DNA of 64,000 nt from Variovorax paradoxus (GTDB lineage Bacteria; Pseudomonadota; Gammaproteobacteria; Burkholderiales; Burkholderiaceae_C): assembly GCF_018614875.1 (NCBI RefSeq), contig NZ_JAGGNW010000012.1:186001-250000 (forward strand). The letters are read 5' to 3'. The notes under the pieces are model-generated. The model worked only from the letters and a program-made list of their open reading frames with translations. It searched no databases and was not told the origin of the DNA. How positions within the stretch are numbered: the stretch's first letter is position 1; each line of letters begins with the position of its first letter. This document shows positions 1 to 7,433 of the stretch, in pieces. The position numbers and the translations under genes were made by a program.

Positions 1-211
1 ACAGCTTGTTGATGGCCTTGAAGCCGTCGAAGCTCACGCTCACGTCTTCGAGGTAGAGGATGCGGCCGTGCGTCACATCCACCTCGCCCGGCGTGGCGAT
101 GCGTCCGAAGTCCGCGGAACGCCCGCCGGACTCGGTGCTGCCGCTCACGTAGGGAATGCCCTTCGCGCGGGCGGCGCGCTCGGCGCCGGCTTCCATCAGG
201 TCGGGCGTCAT
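1..211 (-). CDS. urtD: Urea ABC transporter ATP-binding protein UrtD, N-terminal part (cut by window edge)
   Basis: Only the first 70 residues are present; the gene runs off the left edge. The translation reaches ILYLEDVSVSFDGFKAINKL, the usual start of the ABC ATPase fold in UrtD, just before the Walker A region, which lies outside the window. About 40 residues precede this block, so this UrtD has a short N-terminal extension. UrtD should power urea uptake with UrtB/UrtC and the binding protein UrtA encoded upstream on the same strand. The ATG at 211 has a clear GGAGG ribosome site (219-223) and overlaps the stop of a preceding 20-residue micro-ORF by ATGA. UrtE would be expected further left. 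Confidence 0.85.
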   Translation of the reverse strand, partial: MTPDLMEAGAERAARAKGIPYVSGSTESGGRSADFGRIATPGEVDVTHGRILYLEDVSVSFDGFKAINKL

Positions 212-270
212 TGAGAAACCTCCGCGCTTCGCGCTGCAGTATTCGCCTTGGGAGCGGCCCGGCGGCTCAT
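208..270 (-). CDS. Micro-ORF 2, 20 residues, coupled to urtD
   Basis: A 20-codon reading frame, MSRRAAPKANTAARSAEVSQ, starts with ATG at 270 and ends in a TGA that overlaps the urtD ATG (ATGA). It has its own GGAGG site (278-282) 7 nt before the ATG, the same spacing as for urtD. It resembles the adjacent micro-ORF 1 at both peptide and DNA level, so the two are a tandem duplication. The peptide is short, basic and Ala-rich and matches no domain I know. Its role may be purely to carry ribosomes from urtC to urtD rather than to make a functional peptide. Confidence 0.5.
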   Translation of the reverse strand: MSRRAAPKANTAARSAEVSQ

Positions 271-335
271 AAGCCAACCTCCGCCCTGCGGGCTGCGGTG
301 CGAGCCCCCTTCGGAGCGGCCGGGCGGGGGCTCAT
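212..335 (-). repeat. Tandem repeat of about 60 bp with hairpin plus Shine-Dalgarno
   Basis: Two imperfect copies (about 212-270 and 271-335) fill the urtC-urtD gap. Each carries, in minus-strand order, ATGAGC, a GC-rich segment, a small hairpin and then GGAGG followed by 7 nt and ATG. The hairpin stems are GCGC/GCGC (224-234) in one copy and GCCC/GGGC (283-293) in the other, so both stem sides changed together. A related block with the core CGCCTTGGGGCGGCCCGGCG lies at 19884-19985, which suggests a dispersed repeat family. Confidence 0.7.
267..335 (-). CDS. Micro-ORF 1, 22 residues, coupled to urtC end
   Basis: A 22-codon frame beginning MSPRPAAPKGARTAARRAEV starts with ATG at 335, which overlaps the urtC stop (ATGA), and ends in a TGA overlapping the ATG of micro-ORF 2 (ATGA). 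A GGGAG stretch inside the urtC end could serve as its ribosome site. Both micro-ORFs share the pattern MS-R-AAPK-TAAR-AEV. With urtC and urtD they form an unbroken chain of three 4-nt overlaps. Function unknown; whether the peptide is made cannot be told from sequence. Confidence 0.5.
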   Translation of the reverse strand: MSPRPAAPKGARTAARRAEVGL

Positions 336-1552
336 GCGCGTGCTCCCTTCACCTCGGCGGCCAGCGGCGCGTGCAGCGCCTCGGGCTCCACGCCTTGCGC
401 GGCGGCCATGGCGCGCTGCGCCTCTTCGCGGCCGGCGCTCGGCGCGGCCTTTTTCTCCCTCGACAGCCACTGGCGCACCAGCCCGACGATGCCGTTCGGC
501 AGGAACAGCGTGACAGCAATGAACAAGGCACCCAGGAAGTACAGCCAGTATTCGGGGTAGGCCACCGTGAGCCAGCTCTTGGCGCCGTTGACGATGAAGG
601 CGCCGAGGATCGGCCCGATCAGCGTCGCGCGTCCGCCCACCGCGGCCCAGATCGCGATCTCGATGGAGTTGGCCGCGCTCATCTCGCCGGGGTTGATGAT
701 GCCGACCTGCGGCACGTACAGCGCACCGGCCACGCCGCACATGATGGCGGAGATGACCCAGATCGTGAGCTTGTACGGCAGCGGGTTGTAGCCCGAGAAC
801 ATCACGCGCGTTTCCGCGTCGCGGATGGCCTGCAGCACGCGGCCGAACTTGCTTGCGATGAGCCACTTCGCAAACAGGAAGAAGCCGAGCAGCGTGAGGC
901 CAGTGAGCGCGAAGAGCGTCATGCGCATCTCTTGCGTGGCAATCGGAATGTTCAGGATGCGCTTGAAATCGGTGAAGCCGTTGTTGCCGCCGAAGCCCGT
1001 CTCGTTGCGGAAGAACAGCAGCATCGCCGCGAAGGTCATGGCCTGCGTGATGATCGAGAAATACACGCCCTTGATGCGCGAGCGGAACGCGAAGAAGCCG
1101 AACACGAAGGCAATGAGGCCCGGCACAGCAACGACCAGGACCAGCGTGGCGATGAAGCTGTCGCTGAAGGTCCAGTGCCAGGGCAGCGTCTTCCAGTCGA
1201 GGAACACCATGAAGTCCGGCAGGTCGCTCTTGTAGTTGCCATCGCGGCCGATCTGGCGCATGAGGTACATGCCCATCATGTAGCCGCCGAGCGCGAAGAA
1301 CAGGCCGTGGCCCAGCGAAAGGATGCCCGTGTAGCCCCAGATCAGGTCCATGGCCAGCGCGCAGATCGCGTAGCACATGATCTTGCCGACCAGCGCCACC
1401 GCGTAGTCGCTCATGTGCAGCGGGCTGCTGGCGGGCACCCAGATGTTGAGCACCGGCGCCACCGCGCACACCACGATCAGCGCGACGAAGAAGGCCGTCC
1501 AGCCCTTGCCGCTCAGCAGCGGCCCCTTGGTTGGAAGTGCGACTTTGCTCAT
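332..1552 (-). CDS. urtC: Urea ABC transporter permease UrtC
   Basis: 406-residue integral membrane protein of the LivM/UrtC branched-chain-type permease family. It begins MSKVALPTKGPLLSGKGW and shows the typical GYTGILSLGHGLFFALGGYMMG block and a late NPGEMSAANSIEIAIWAAVGG segment. Many hydrophobic segments are followed by a charged Ala/Glu-rich cytoplasmic tail. It pairs with UrtB to form the urea channel. The ATG at 1552 overlaps the urtB stop by 4 nt, and its own stop overlaps micro-ORF 1. The surrounding frame is open far upstream through urtB, but that part is a shadow; the ATG here matches the family start. Confidence 0.93.
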   Translation of the reverse strand: MSKVALPTKGPLLSGKGWTAFFVALIVVCAVAPVLNIWVPASSPLHMSDYAVALVGKIMCYAICALAMDLIWGYTGILSLGHGLFFALGGYMMGMYLMRQIGRDGNYKSDLPDFMVFLDWKTLPWHWTFSDSFIATLVLVVAVPGLIAFVFGFFAFRSRIKGVYFSIITQAMTFAAMLLFFRNETGFGGNNGFTDFKRILNIPIATQEMRMTLFALTGLTLLGFFLFAKWLIASKFGRVLQAIRDAETRVMFSGYNPLPYKLTIWVISAIMCGVAGALYVPQVGIINPGEMSAANSIEIAIWAAVGGRATLIGPILGAFIVNGAKSWLTVAYPEYWLYFLGALFIAVTLFLPNGIVGLVRQWLSREKKAAPSAGREEAQRAMAAAQGVEPEALHAPLAAEVKGARA

Positions 1553-3132
1553 GCCTCGGCGCTCCGGCCTTTCATTGCGAAGATGCCTTGGGGGCGCTTC
1601 TGGATGAAGATGATGATGAAGACAAGCACCGCGATCTTCGCAAGCACCGCGCCCGCCCAGCCTTCGATGAACTTGTTGAGAATGCCCAGCCCCATGGCCG
1701 CATACACCGTGCCCGCGAGCTGGCCCACGCCGCCCATCACGACCACCATGAAGCTGTCGACGATGTAGCTCTGGCCCAGGTCGGGCCCGACGTTGCCGAT
1801 CTGGCTCAGCGCGCAGCCCGCGAGGCCCGCGATGCCGGAGCCGAGCGCGAAGGCGTAGGTGTCGATGCGGGCGGTGTTCACGCCCATGCAGGAGGCGATC
1901 GGGCGGTTCTGCGTCACGCCGCGCACGAACAGGCCCAGGCGCGTGCGTCCGATGAGCCAGCCCATCGCGAGCAGCACCAGCACGGCAAAAATGATGATGC
2001 AGATGCGGTTCCACGGCAGCGTGACGTTGCTCAGCATGGTGAAGCCGCCGCTCATCCAGCCGGGGTTTTCGACGCCCACATTCTGCGCACCGAACAGCGA
2101 GCGCACGAGCTGCTGCAGCATCAGGCTGATGCCCCAGGTGGCGAGCAGCGTTTCGAGCGGGCGGCCGTAAAGGAATCGGATCACGCCGCGCTCGAGCACC
2201 GCACCCACCAGCGCCGACACGAGGAACGAAACGGGAATGGCCGCCACCAGGTACCAGCCGAACGCCGCCTCGGGCATATAGCGCTGGAAGATGCCCTGCA
2301 TCACGTAAGTGGCGTAGGCGCCGATCATCATCAACTCGCCGTGCGCCATGTTGATGACGCCCATCAGTCCGTAGGTGATGGCCAGGCCGAGCGCGGCGAG
2401 CAGCAGCACCGAGCCCAGGCTGATGCCGCTGAACACGGCGTTGATGCGGTCGCCCCAGACCAGCGCGCCGTCGATGCTGGCAATGGACGCGACGATGGCG
2501 GTCTTGACCTCCGCTTCGGTCTCGTCGGCCAGGCGCTGGTTGAGCAGCAGCTTGGTGTCGGGGTTGCGGTTGCTGCCCAACTCCTTCGCGGCCACGAGGC
2601 GCTTGGCCTTGTCGGCACTCGTGAGCATGCTGGCGGCGCGCACTAGCTGGAGCTGCGCCTTGATGCCGGGGTTGGTCTCGGCGGCCAGCGCCTTCTCGAC
2701 CATCGGAATGCGCGATTCGTCGGGCTCCTTGAAGAGCGCCTGCGCGGCAGCGGCGCGCACCGCGTCGTCCTTGCTCGTGAGCTTGAGCGCGGCCTGCGCG
2801 GCATCGAGTGCGCCGCGCATGAGGTTGTTGTTGACCACGTCTTCCGCGGTGTCGGGCACTTTCAGTTCGGTGCCGGTGACGGGGTCGTAGCCCTTGTCGT
2901 CCTTCATCACGAAGACCTTGTCCTCGCTGTACTTGACCGCGTCGTCGGACATGGCCTGGATGAAGGCGGCGGTCTTGTCGTCGGCCGTGAGCACGGCCTG
3001 GTTGAGCGCGGAAATGCGGGATTCGGATTCGCCGGAGGCGATGGCCCGGGCTTCGTCGGCGGTCAGCGCGTGGGCGGCCGATGCCATCAGGAGCATGGCG
3101 GCGAAGGCGCAGTGAAGAGTTCGTCGAAGCAT
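1549..3132 (-). CDS. urtB: Urea ABC transporter permease UrtB
   Basis: 527 residues, normal for UrtB, which is longer than LivH because of an N-terminal extracytoplasmic region. It begins MLRRTLHCAFAAMLLMASAAHA, a signal-like segment. Next come about 200 residues of helical repeats (NPGIKAQLQLVRAASMLTSA and similar), then a LivH-type membrane domain with ALGLAITYGLMGVINMAHGE. It forms the urea channel with UrtC. Upstream in-frame codons run into the intergenic repeat, so the ATG at 3132 is preferred. It is separated from urtA by 160 bp containing an inverted repeat pair. Confidence 0.93.
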   Translation of the reverse strand: MLRRTLHCAFAAMLLMASAAHALTADEARAIASGESESRISALNQAVLTADDKTAAFIQAMSDDAVKYSEDKVFVMKDDKGYDPVTGTELKVPDTAEDVVNNNLMRGALDAAQAALKLTSKDDAVRAAAAQALFKEPDESRIPMVEKALAAETNPGIKAQLQLVRAASMLTSADKAKRLVAAKELGSNRNPDTKLLLNQRLADETEAEVKTAIVASIASIDGALVWGDRINAVFSGISLGSVLLLAALGLAITYGLMGVINMAHGELMMIGAYATYVMQGIFQRYMPEAAFGWYLVAAIPVSFLVSALVGAVLERGVIRFLYGRPLETLLATWGISLMLQQLVRSLFGAQNVGVENPGWMSGGFTMLSNVTLPWNRICIIIFAVLVLLAMGWLIGRTRLGLFVRGVTQNRPIASCMGVNTARIDTYAFALGSGIAGLAGCALSQIGNVGPDLGQSYIVDSFMVVVMGGVGQLAGTVYAAMGLGILNKFIEGWAGAVLAKIAVLVFIIIFIQKRPQGIFAMKGRSAEA

Positions 3133-3149
3133 CTTGAGATTCGTGTTGC

Positions 3150-3266
3150 CCCCTCTCCCCTTGGGGAGAGGGTTGGGGTGAGGGCCGGCGGCCATCCAAC
3201 AGAAGCGGCGGCCAGATCGACCGCCGTTGCCCCCTCACCCCAGCCCTCTCCCCGAGGGGAGAGGGA
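3150..3266. repeat. Inverted pair of palindromic repeats between urtA and urtB
   Basis: Copy one (3150-3184) is an internal palindrome, CCCTCTCCCC-TT-GGGGAGAGGG, followed by TTGGGGTGAGGG. Copy two (3231-3266) is the same unit in reverse orientation with a few mismatches. About 46 bp separate them. In the urt mRNA the two copies could fold into one long stem or two separate stem-loops. The copies resemble dispersed intergenic palindromes of the REP type. Confidence 0.85.
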
Positions 3267-3292
3267 GCAAGGCAGGGGACTTGGTCGCAGAC

Positions 3293-4561
3293 TTACATCG
3301 ACTTGCCGGCCGGCTGATCCGGCTTCTTGTCGTTGCCTTCGATGTACGGGCTCCATGGCTTCGCCTTGACCGGACCCGGCGTCTTCCAGACCACGCCGAA
3401 CTGGCCATCGGCCTTGATCTCGCCGATGAACACGCTCTTGTGCAGGTGATGGTTCTTCTCGTCCATCTTCGACACGATGCCCGATGGCGCCGTGAAGGTC
3501 TGGCCGGCCATGGCCGCGATCACCTTGTCGGTGTCGGTGCTCTTGGCCTTCTCGACCGCCTGCTTCCACATGTGGATGCCGATCCAGGTGGCTTCCATCG
3601 GGTCGTTGGTGAGCGGCTTGTCCTTGTGGCCGGCGATGTTCTTGGCCTTGGCGTAGTCGCTCCACTGCTTGATGAACGCCGTGTTGGTCGGGTTCTTGAT
3701 CGACATGAAGTAGTTCCACGCGGCCAGGTGGCCGACCAGCGGCTTGGTGTCCACGCCGCGCAGCTCTTCTTCACCCACCGAGAAGGCCACCACCGGCACG
3801 TCCTTGGCCTTCAGGCCGGCATTGCCGAGTTCCTTGTAGAACGGCACGTTGGAGTCGCCGTTGATGGTCGACACCACCGCCGTCTTGCCGCCGGCCGAGA
3901 ACTTCTTGATGTCGGCGACGATGGTCTGGTAGTCGCTGTGGCCGAACGGCGTGTACTTCTCGTCGATGTCGGTGTCCTTCACGCCCTTGCTCTTGAGGTA
4001 GGCACGCAGGATCTTGTTGGTGGTGCGGGGATAGACGTAGTCGGTGCCCAGCAGCACCCAGCGCTTGGCGCCGCCGCCTTCCTTGCTCATCAGGTAGTCA
4101 ACCGCCGGAATGGCTTGCTGATTGGGCGCGGCGCCGGTGTAGAACACGTTCTTCGAGAGCTCTTCACCCTCGTACTGCACCGGGTAGAACAAGAGGCCGT
4201 TCATTTCCTCGACCACCGGCAGCACCGACTTGCGCGACACCGAGGTCCAGCAGCCGAAGATCACCGAGACCTTGTCCTGACCGAGCAGCTGCTTGGTTTT
4301 TTCAGCGAACAGGGGCCAGTTGGAAGCCGGGTCGACCACCACGGGCTCGAGTTGCTTGCCCAGCACGCCGCCCTTCTTGTTGATGTCGTCGATGGCCATC
4401 AGCACGGTGTCCTTCAACACGGTTTCCGAGATGGCCATGGTGCCCGACAGCGAGTGCAGCACGCCGACCTTGATGGTGTCGGCGGCAAATGCGGGCGCAG
4501 CAGAAATGCTGGCCAGCGCGACAGCGGCGGTAAGCGCCTTGAGTGTGAAACGACGTTGCAT
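3293..4561 (-). CDS. urtA: Urea ABC transporter substrate-binding protein UrtA
   Basis: 422-residue periplasmic binding protein of the Leu/Ile/Val-binding family, first gene of the urt operon. A Sec signal peptide (MQRRFTLKALTAAVALASIS, then APAFA) precedes mature DTIKVGVLHSLSGTMAISET, the hallmark UrtA N-terminus. The block YPVQYEGEELSKNVFYTGAA is also typical of urea/amide binders. The ATG at 4561 has an AGGAG ribosome site, whereas the longer frame upstream lacks signal-peptide logic. It delivers urea to UrtBC. Such operons are usually under nitrogen (NtrC) control, but I could not identify a convincing sigma-54 site in the 140 bp upstream. Confidence 0.95.
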   Translation of the reverse strand: MQRRFTLKALTAAVALASISAAPAFAADTIKVGVLHSLSGTMAISETVLKDTVLMAIDDINKKGGVLGKQLEPVVVDPASNWPLFAEKTKQLLGQDKVSVIFGCWTSVSRKSVLPVVEEMNGLLFYPVQYEGEELSKNVFYTGAAPNQQAIPAVDYLMSKEGGGAKRWVLLGTDYVYPRTTNKILRAYLKSKGVKDTDIDEKYTPFGHSDYQTIVADIKKFSAGGKTAVVSTINGDSNVPFYKELGNAGLKAKDVPVVAFSVGEEELRGVDTKPLVGHLAAWNYFMSIKNPTNTAFIKQWSDYAKAKNIAGHKDKPLTNDPMEATWIGIHMWKQAVEKAKSTDTDKVIAAMAGQTFTAPSGIVSKMDEKNHHLHKSVFIGEIKADGQFGVVWKTPGPVKAKPWSPYIEGNDKKPDQPAGKSM

Positions 4562-4703
4562 GTGGACTCCTGCTCCGGGGGTGGGTTGAACCTTGCCGCC
4601 AGCGCTTTGCTGGCGTGGGACGGAGTCTGCGGAATGCACCAGGACGGGGAAATACGCCGGGTGGCGTACACGGAGGTACTCAGCCGGGCGGCGGCGGGGC
4701 CTG

Positions 4704-4743
4704 TTAAAAAACCCAATCTGGGCAGGCCCATGCCCAGATTGGG
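4704..4743 (-). terminator. Rho-independent terminator of the MFS gene
   Basis: On the minus strand a perfect 13-bp stem, CCCAATCTGGGCA/TGCCCAGATTGGG, with a 6-nt loop is followed by six T. It lies directly after the stop of the MFS exporter gene and insulates it from the urt operon. Confidence 0.93.
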
Positions 4744-4750
4744 CAAGTTG

Positions 4751-6232
4751 TCATGCCCGGGCCGGCGCTGGCCGGGCTCCACGCCAATGAAGCACCGCGA
4801 CAATCAGCGCCGACACCATCAGATACAGCAGCGCCACGCCAAGAGCGCTCGCATAGCCCGCCGCATTTGGCGCATCGCCGAGCCGCCCATAGAACAGGAT
4901 TCCGATCAGCGCCACCCCCAGCGCATTGCTCGCCTGCTGCACCATCGACAGCACGCCCGAGGCCACGCCCGCGTGCTGCGGCGGCAGGCCGGCCAGCACG
5001 GTCGACACCAGCGGCGCCATCACCATGCCGAGCCCGGCGCCCTGCATCAGCAGCAGCGGCACCATCCACGCCACGACGTGCGAATGGCCGGCCCATCCGG
5101 CCACGTTGGCGAACTGCAGCGCATGCCCGGCAGCCAGCACCAGGGCTCCGAGCGCGATGGGCGGCTTGCCGCCGAAGCGGCGCGTCAGGCGCGCACCGGC
5201 CATCGAGGTGGCGAAGAAGCCGACAGCGAGCGACGTGAAGACCATGCCCGAGGTGAGCGGGTCCAGCGCCAACCCCTGCTGCAGGTAGAGCGCGACCACG
5301 AAGTAGAACGAGGCATTGCCCACGTAGAAAGCCAGCGTGGTGAAAAGCCCGTTCACGAAGCGACGGTTCGCGAGCAGCGCCGGTGCGACCAGCGGCGCAC
5401 CGCCGCGCGCCGCAAGGCGCCGTTGCTGCATCGCGAACGCGGCCAGCAGCGGCAGCGCCGCCGCAAGGCACAGCCAGCTCCAGAGCGGCCAAGCTTGCTG
5501 GCGCCCTTCGACCAGCGGCAGCACCACCGCCACCGAGCCCGCGGCCACCAGCAGCATACCGACCAGGTCGAGCCTGCTGCTGCTGCCGCTGTTCGCCAGC
5601 GGCGGAATGACGCGCGGCGCCAGCACCAGTGCCAGCAGCCCGATAGGCACGTTGATGAGAAAGCAGCTGCGCCAGCCGAGCCCCGCCAGGTCGGCATGGA
5701 TCAGCAATCCGCCCACGAGCTGCCCGAGCGTGGCGCCGAGCCCCAGCGTGAGTCCATAGGCCGCGAAGGCGCGCGCCCGGTGTTCGCCGGTGTAGGCCAG
5801 GCCGATCATCGCCAGCACCTGCGGCTGCAGCAGCGCGCCGGCCAGGCCCTGCACCACGCGGGCGGCCACCAGCAGCTCGGCATTGGGCGCCAGGCCGCAG
5901 CCCGCGGAGGCCAGCGTGAACAGCAGCAGGCCGAGCATGAACATGCGGCGCCGCCCGAACATGTCGCCCAGCCGCCCGCCGGTGATCAGCCCCGCCGCCG
6001 TGGCCAGCCCGTAGCCCGCCACCACCAGCTGCAGGGTGCCTGCACTTGCCAGCAATTCGCGCTGCATCGACGGCAGCGCGACATTGACGATGAAGAAGTC
6101 CAGCACCACCAGGAAGGTGCCGCTGAGCATGACCCACAGGCCGAGCCGTCCGGGCCCGGCTGCGCCTGCACTCTGCTGGTCGCCCGATGGAGAAAGCGAT
6201 GCTGCCGAGGCAGCGATGTTCGACTGGGTCAT
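4751..6232 (-). CDS. MFS drug-type exporter, DHA2 (14-helix) family
   Basis: 493 residues, the size of 14-helix DHA2/QacA-EmrB proton antiporters. Seen: first helix with VLDFFIVNVALPSMQREL (the family's D-x-x-I-V-NVALP motif C-like block), motif A as GGRLGDMFGRRRMFMLG, and a long series of hydrophobic segments. It should export a hydrophobic or drug-like compound across the inner membrane; the substrate is unknown. The start at 6232 (MTQSNIAA) is chosen over an upstream in-frame TTG at 6271. The gene begins 8 nt after the stop of a truncated SnoaL-like reading frame and is divergent from an AraC-type regulator, its likely regulator. Confidence 0.85.
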   Translation of the reverse strand: MTQSNIAASAASLSPSGDQQSAGAAGPGRLGLWVMLSGTFLVVLDFFIVNVALPSMQRELLASAGTLQLVVAGYGLATAAGLITGGRLGDMFGRRRMFMLGLLLFTLASAGCGLAPNAELLVAARVVQGLAGALLQPQVLAMIGLAYTGEHRARAFAAYGLTLGLGATLGQLVGGLLIHADLAGLGWRSCFLINVPIGLLALVLAPRVIPPLANSGSSSRLDLVGMLLVAAGSVAVVLPLVEGRQQAWPLWSWLCLAAALPLLAAFAMQQRRLAARGGAPLVAPALLANRRFVNGLFTTLAFYVGNASFYFVVALYLQQGLALDPLTSGMVFTSLAVGFFATSMAGARLTRRFGGKPPIALGALVLAAGHALQFANVAGWAGHSHVVAWMVPLLLMQGAGLGMVMAPLVSTVLAGLPPQHAGVASGVLSMVQQASNALGVALIGILFYGRLGDAPNAAGYASALGVALLYLMVSALIVAVLHWRGARPAPARA

Positions 6233-6240
6233 GGTGATGG

Positions 6241-6366
6241 TCAGTGTTGTGAAGAAGGCGCGCGGCGGCAATGACCTGCGAGGTCATGGCGCGCGGCGGC
6301 ATCCGTCTCGTTCCAGGCGGCGACGTAGCGAGCGGCGAGTTCGGCAAAAGAGATGCGGGTGGTCAT
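6241..6366 (-). pseudogene. 5' remnant of a SnoaL-like (NTF2-fold) gene
   Basis: An ATG at 6366 with an AGGA ribosome site starts a 41-residue frame. The first 27 residues, MTTRISFAELAARYVAAWNE then TDAAARH, look like the N-terminal helix of small SnoaL-like/NTF2-fold proteins (usually about 110-140 residues). After that the sequence diverges and stops at 6241. The remainder of the fold is absent, and the MFS gene follows 8 nt later. This looks like an internal deletion that left the promoter-proximal part and the leader of the exporter operon. A functional short leader peptide is the alternative. Confidence 0.5.
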
Positions 6367-6493
6367 GGTTCGGAGTCCTTGCTGGCTTGGCGAGGCGGAA
6401 GCGCGAGACTGCAGTTTCCGGCGCCACAGGTGGACAGTGAATGCCCGCAAAGCCGACAATCTTGTCCATTCGTCCACCACCACAGGAGCTCTC

Positions 6494-7420
6494 TTGGACC
6501 CACTCGATGACGTGTTCGCCGCCATGCGTGTACGCAGCGCGCTCTATGCGCGGCTCGAGGCCGGCGCGCCCTGGGGCTTGAGCCTGGCCGGCGGCGAGAG
6601 CGCGCGCTTCGGGCTCGTGGTGCGCGGCAGCTGCCTGCTCGAGGTCGAAGGCACGGGGCAGCCAGTGGCGCTGGCGGCCGGCGACTGCTATGTGCTGGCG
6701 CACGGGACGCCCTATGTGCTGCGCGACCATCCGAACACGCCCACGATGAGCTGCGCCTCGGTGGTGCGCGACCGCATCGGCGGCGTGGTCGAACTGGGCG
6801 GCAACGGCACGGCGGCCTCGGTGATTTGCGGCTGGTTCCATTTCGACCAGCGCGCGGCCCGGCCGCTGCTCGATCTGTTGCCCGTGCTGCTGCACGTGAA
6901 GATGGAGCAGGCGCGCGCCATCGCGCTGCAAGGCACGCTGCAGTTGCTCGCGATGGAAACGGGCGAGCCGGGCCTGGGCTCGGGCCTGCTCGTGAGCCGG
7001 CTGGCCGACATCGTGTTCGTGCAGGCGGTGCGCGCGCACGCCGCGGCGCAAGGCCAGGCGCAGACGGGTTGGCTGGGTGCGCTGGCCGACGCGCGCATCG
7101 GCCCTGCACTGCGCGCCATGCACAAGGACATGGCGCGCGACTGGACGGTGGAGACGCTGGCCTCGGCGGCCAGCCTGTCGCGCTCGGCATTTGCGCAGCG
7201 CTTCCGCGAAAAAGTCGGCCAGGCGCCGCTGGAATACCTGACGCATTGGCGCATGTTCAAGGCCGGCAACATGCTCGGCCAAAGCCATGCCGCGGTCGGC
7301 ACGATTGCCGGCGCGGTGGGCTACGAGTCGGAAGCCGCGTTCAGCAAGGCCTTCAAGCGCAAGATGGGCGTGGCACCCGGCGCATGGCGTGCGGCGCAGC
7401 GCGAGGGCGTTGCGGCATAG
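6494..7420 (+). CDS. AraC-family transcriptional regulator with cupin sensor domain
   Basis: 308 residues. The N-terminal half is a cupin-type sensor (RFGLVVRGSCLLEVEGTG, then AAGDCYVLAHGTPYVL) of the class often linked to MFS or oxidoreductase genes. The C-terminal 100 residues hold two helix-turn-helix motifs (WTVETLASAASLSRSAFAQR and GTIAGAVGYESEAAFSKAFK). The start is taken as TTG at 6494, preceded by AGGAG 6 nt upstream and giving the family start LDPLDDVFAAMRVRSALY; an upstream ATG in frame would add 47 residues with no recognisable content. It is divergent from the SnoaL remnant/MFS pair, so it probably controls them from the 127-bp gap. Confidence 0.85.
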   Translation: MDPLDDVFAAMRVRSALYARLEAGAPWGLSLAGGESARFGLVVRGSCLLEVEGTGQPVALAAGDCYVLAHGTPYVLRDHPNTPTMSCASVVRDRIGGVVELGGNGTAASVICGWFHFDQRAARPLLDLLPVLLHVKMEQARAIALQGTLQLLAMETGEPGLGSGLLVSRLADIVFVQAVRAHAAAQGQAQTGWLGALADARIGPALRAMHKDMARDWTVETLASAASLSRSAFAQRFREKVGQAPLEYLTHWRMFKAGNMLGQSHAAVGTIAGAVGYESEAAFSKAFKRKMGVAPGAWRAAQREGVAA

Positions 7421-7433
7421 CCCGCTTTTTTCT

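Noticed and set aside
332..3238. A single 968-codon open frame containing UrtC fused to upstream sequence
   Set aside because: The upstream part is an off-frame reading of urtB; urtC has its own ATG in an ATGA overlap at the conserved family start.
4562..4703. Sigma-54/NtrC promoter for urtA
   Set aside because: Expected from urt operons, but I found no GG-N10-GC element of convincing quality in the available gap.
3227..6274. 1,015-residue open frame on the plus strand across urtA and the MFS gene
   Set aside because: It spans two unrelated real genes, their intergenic region and a terminator hairpin; no recognisable domain.
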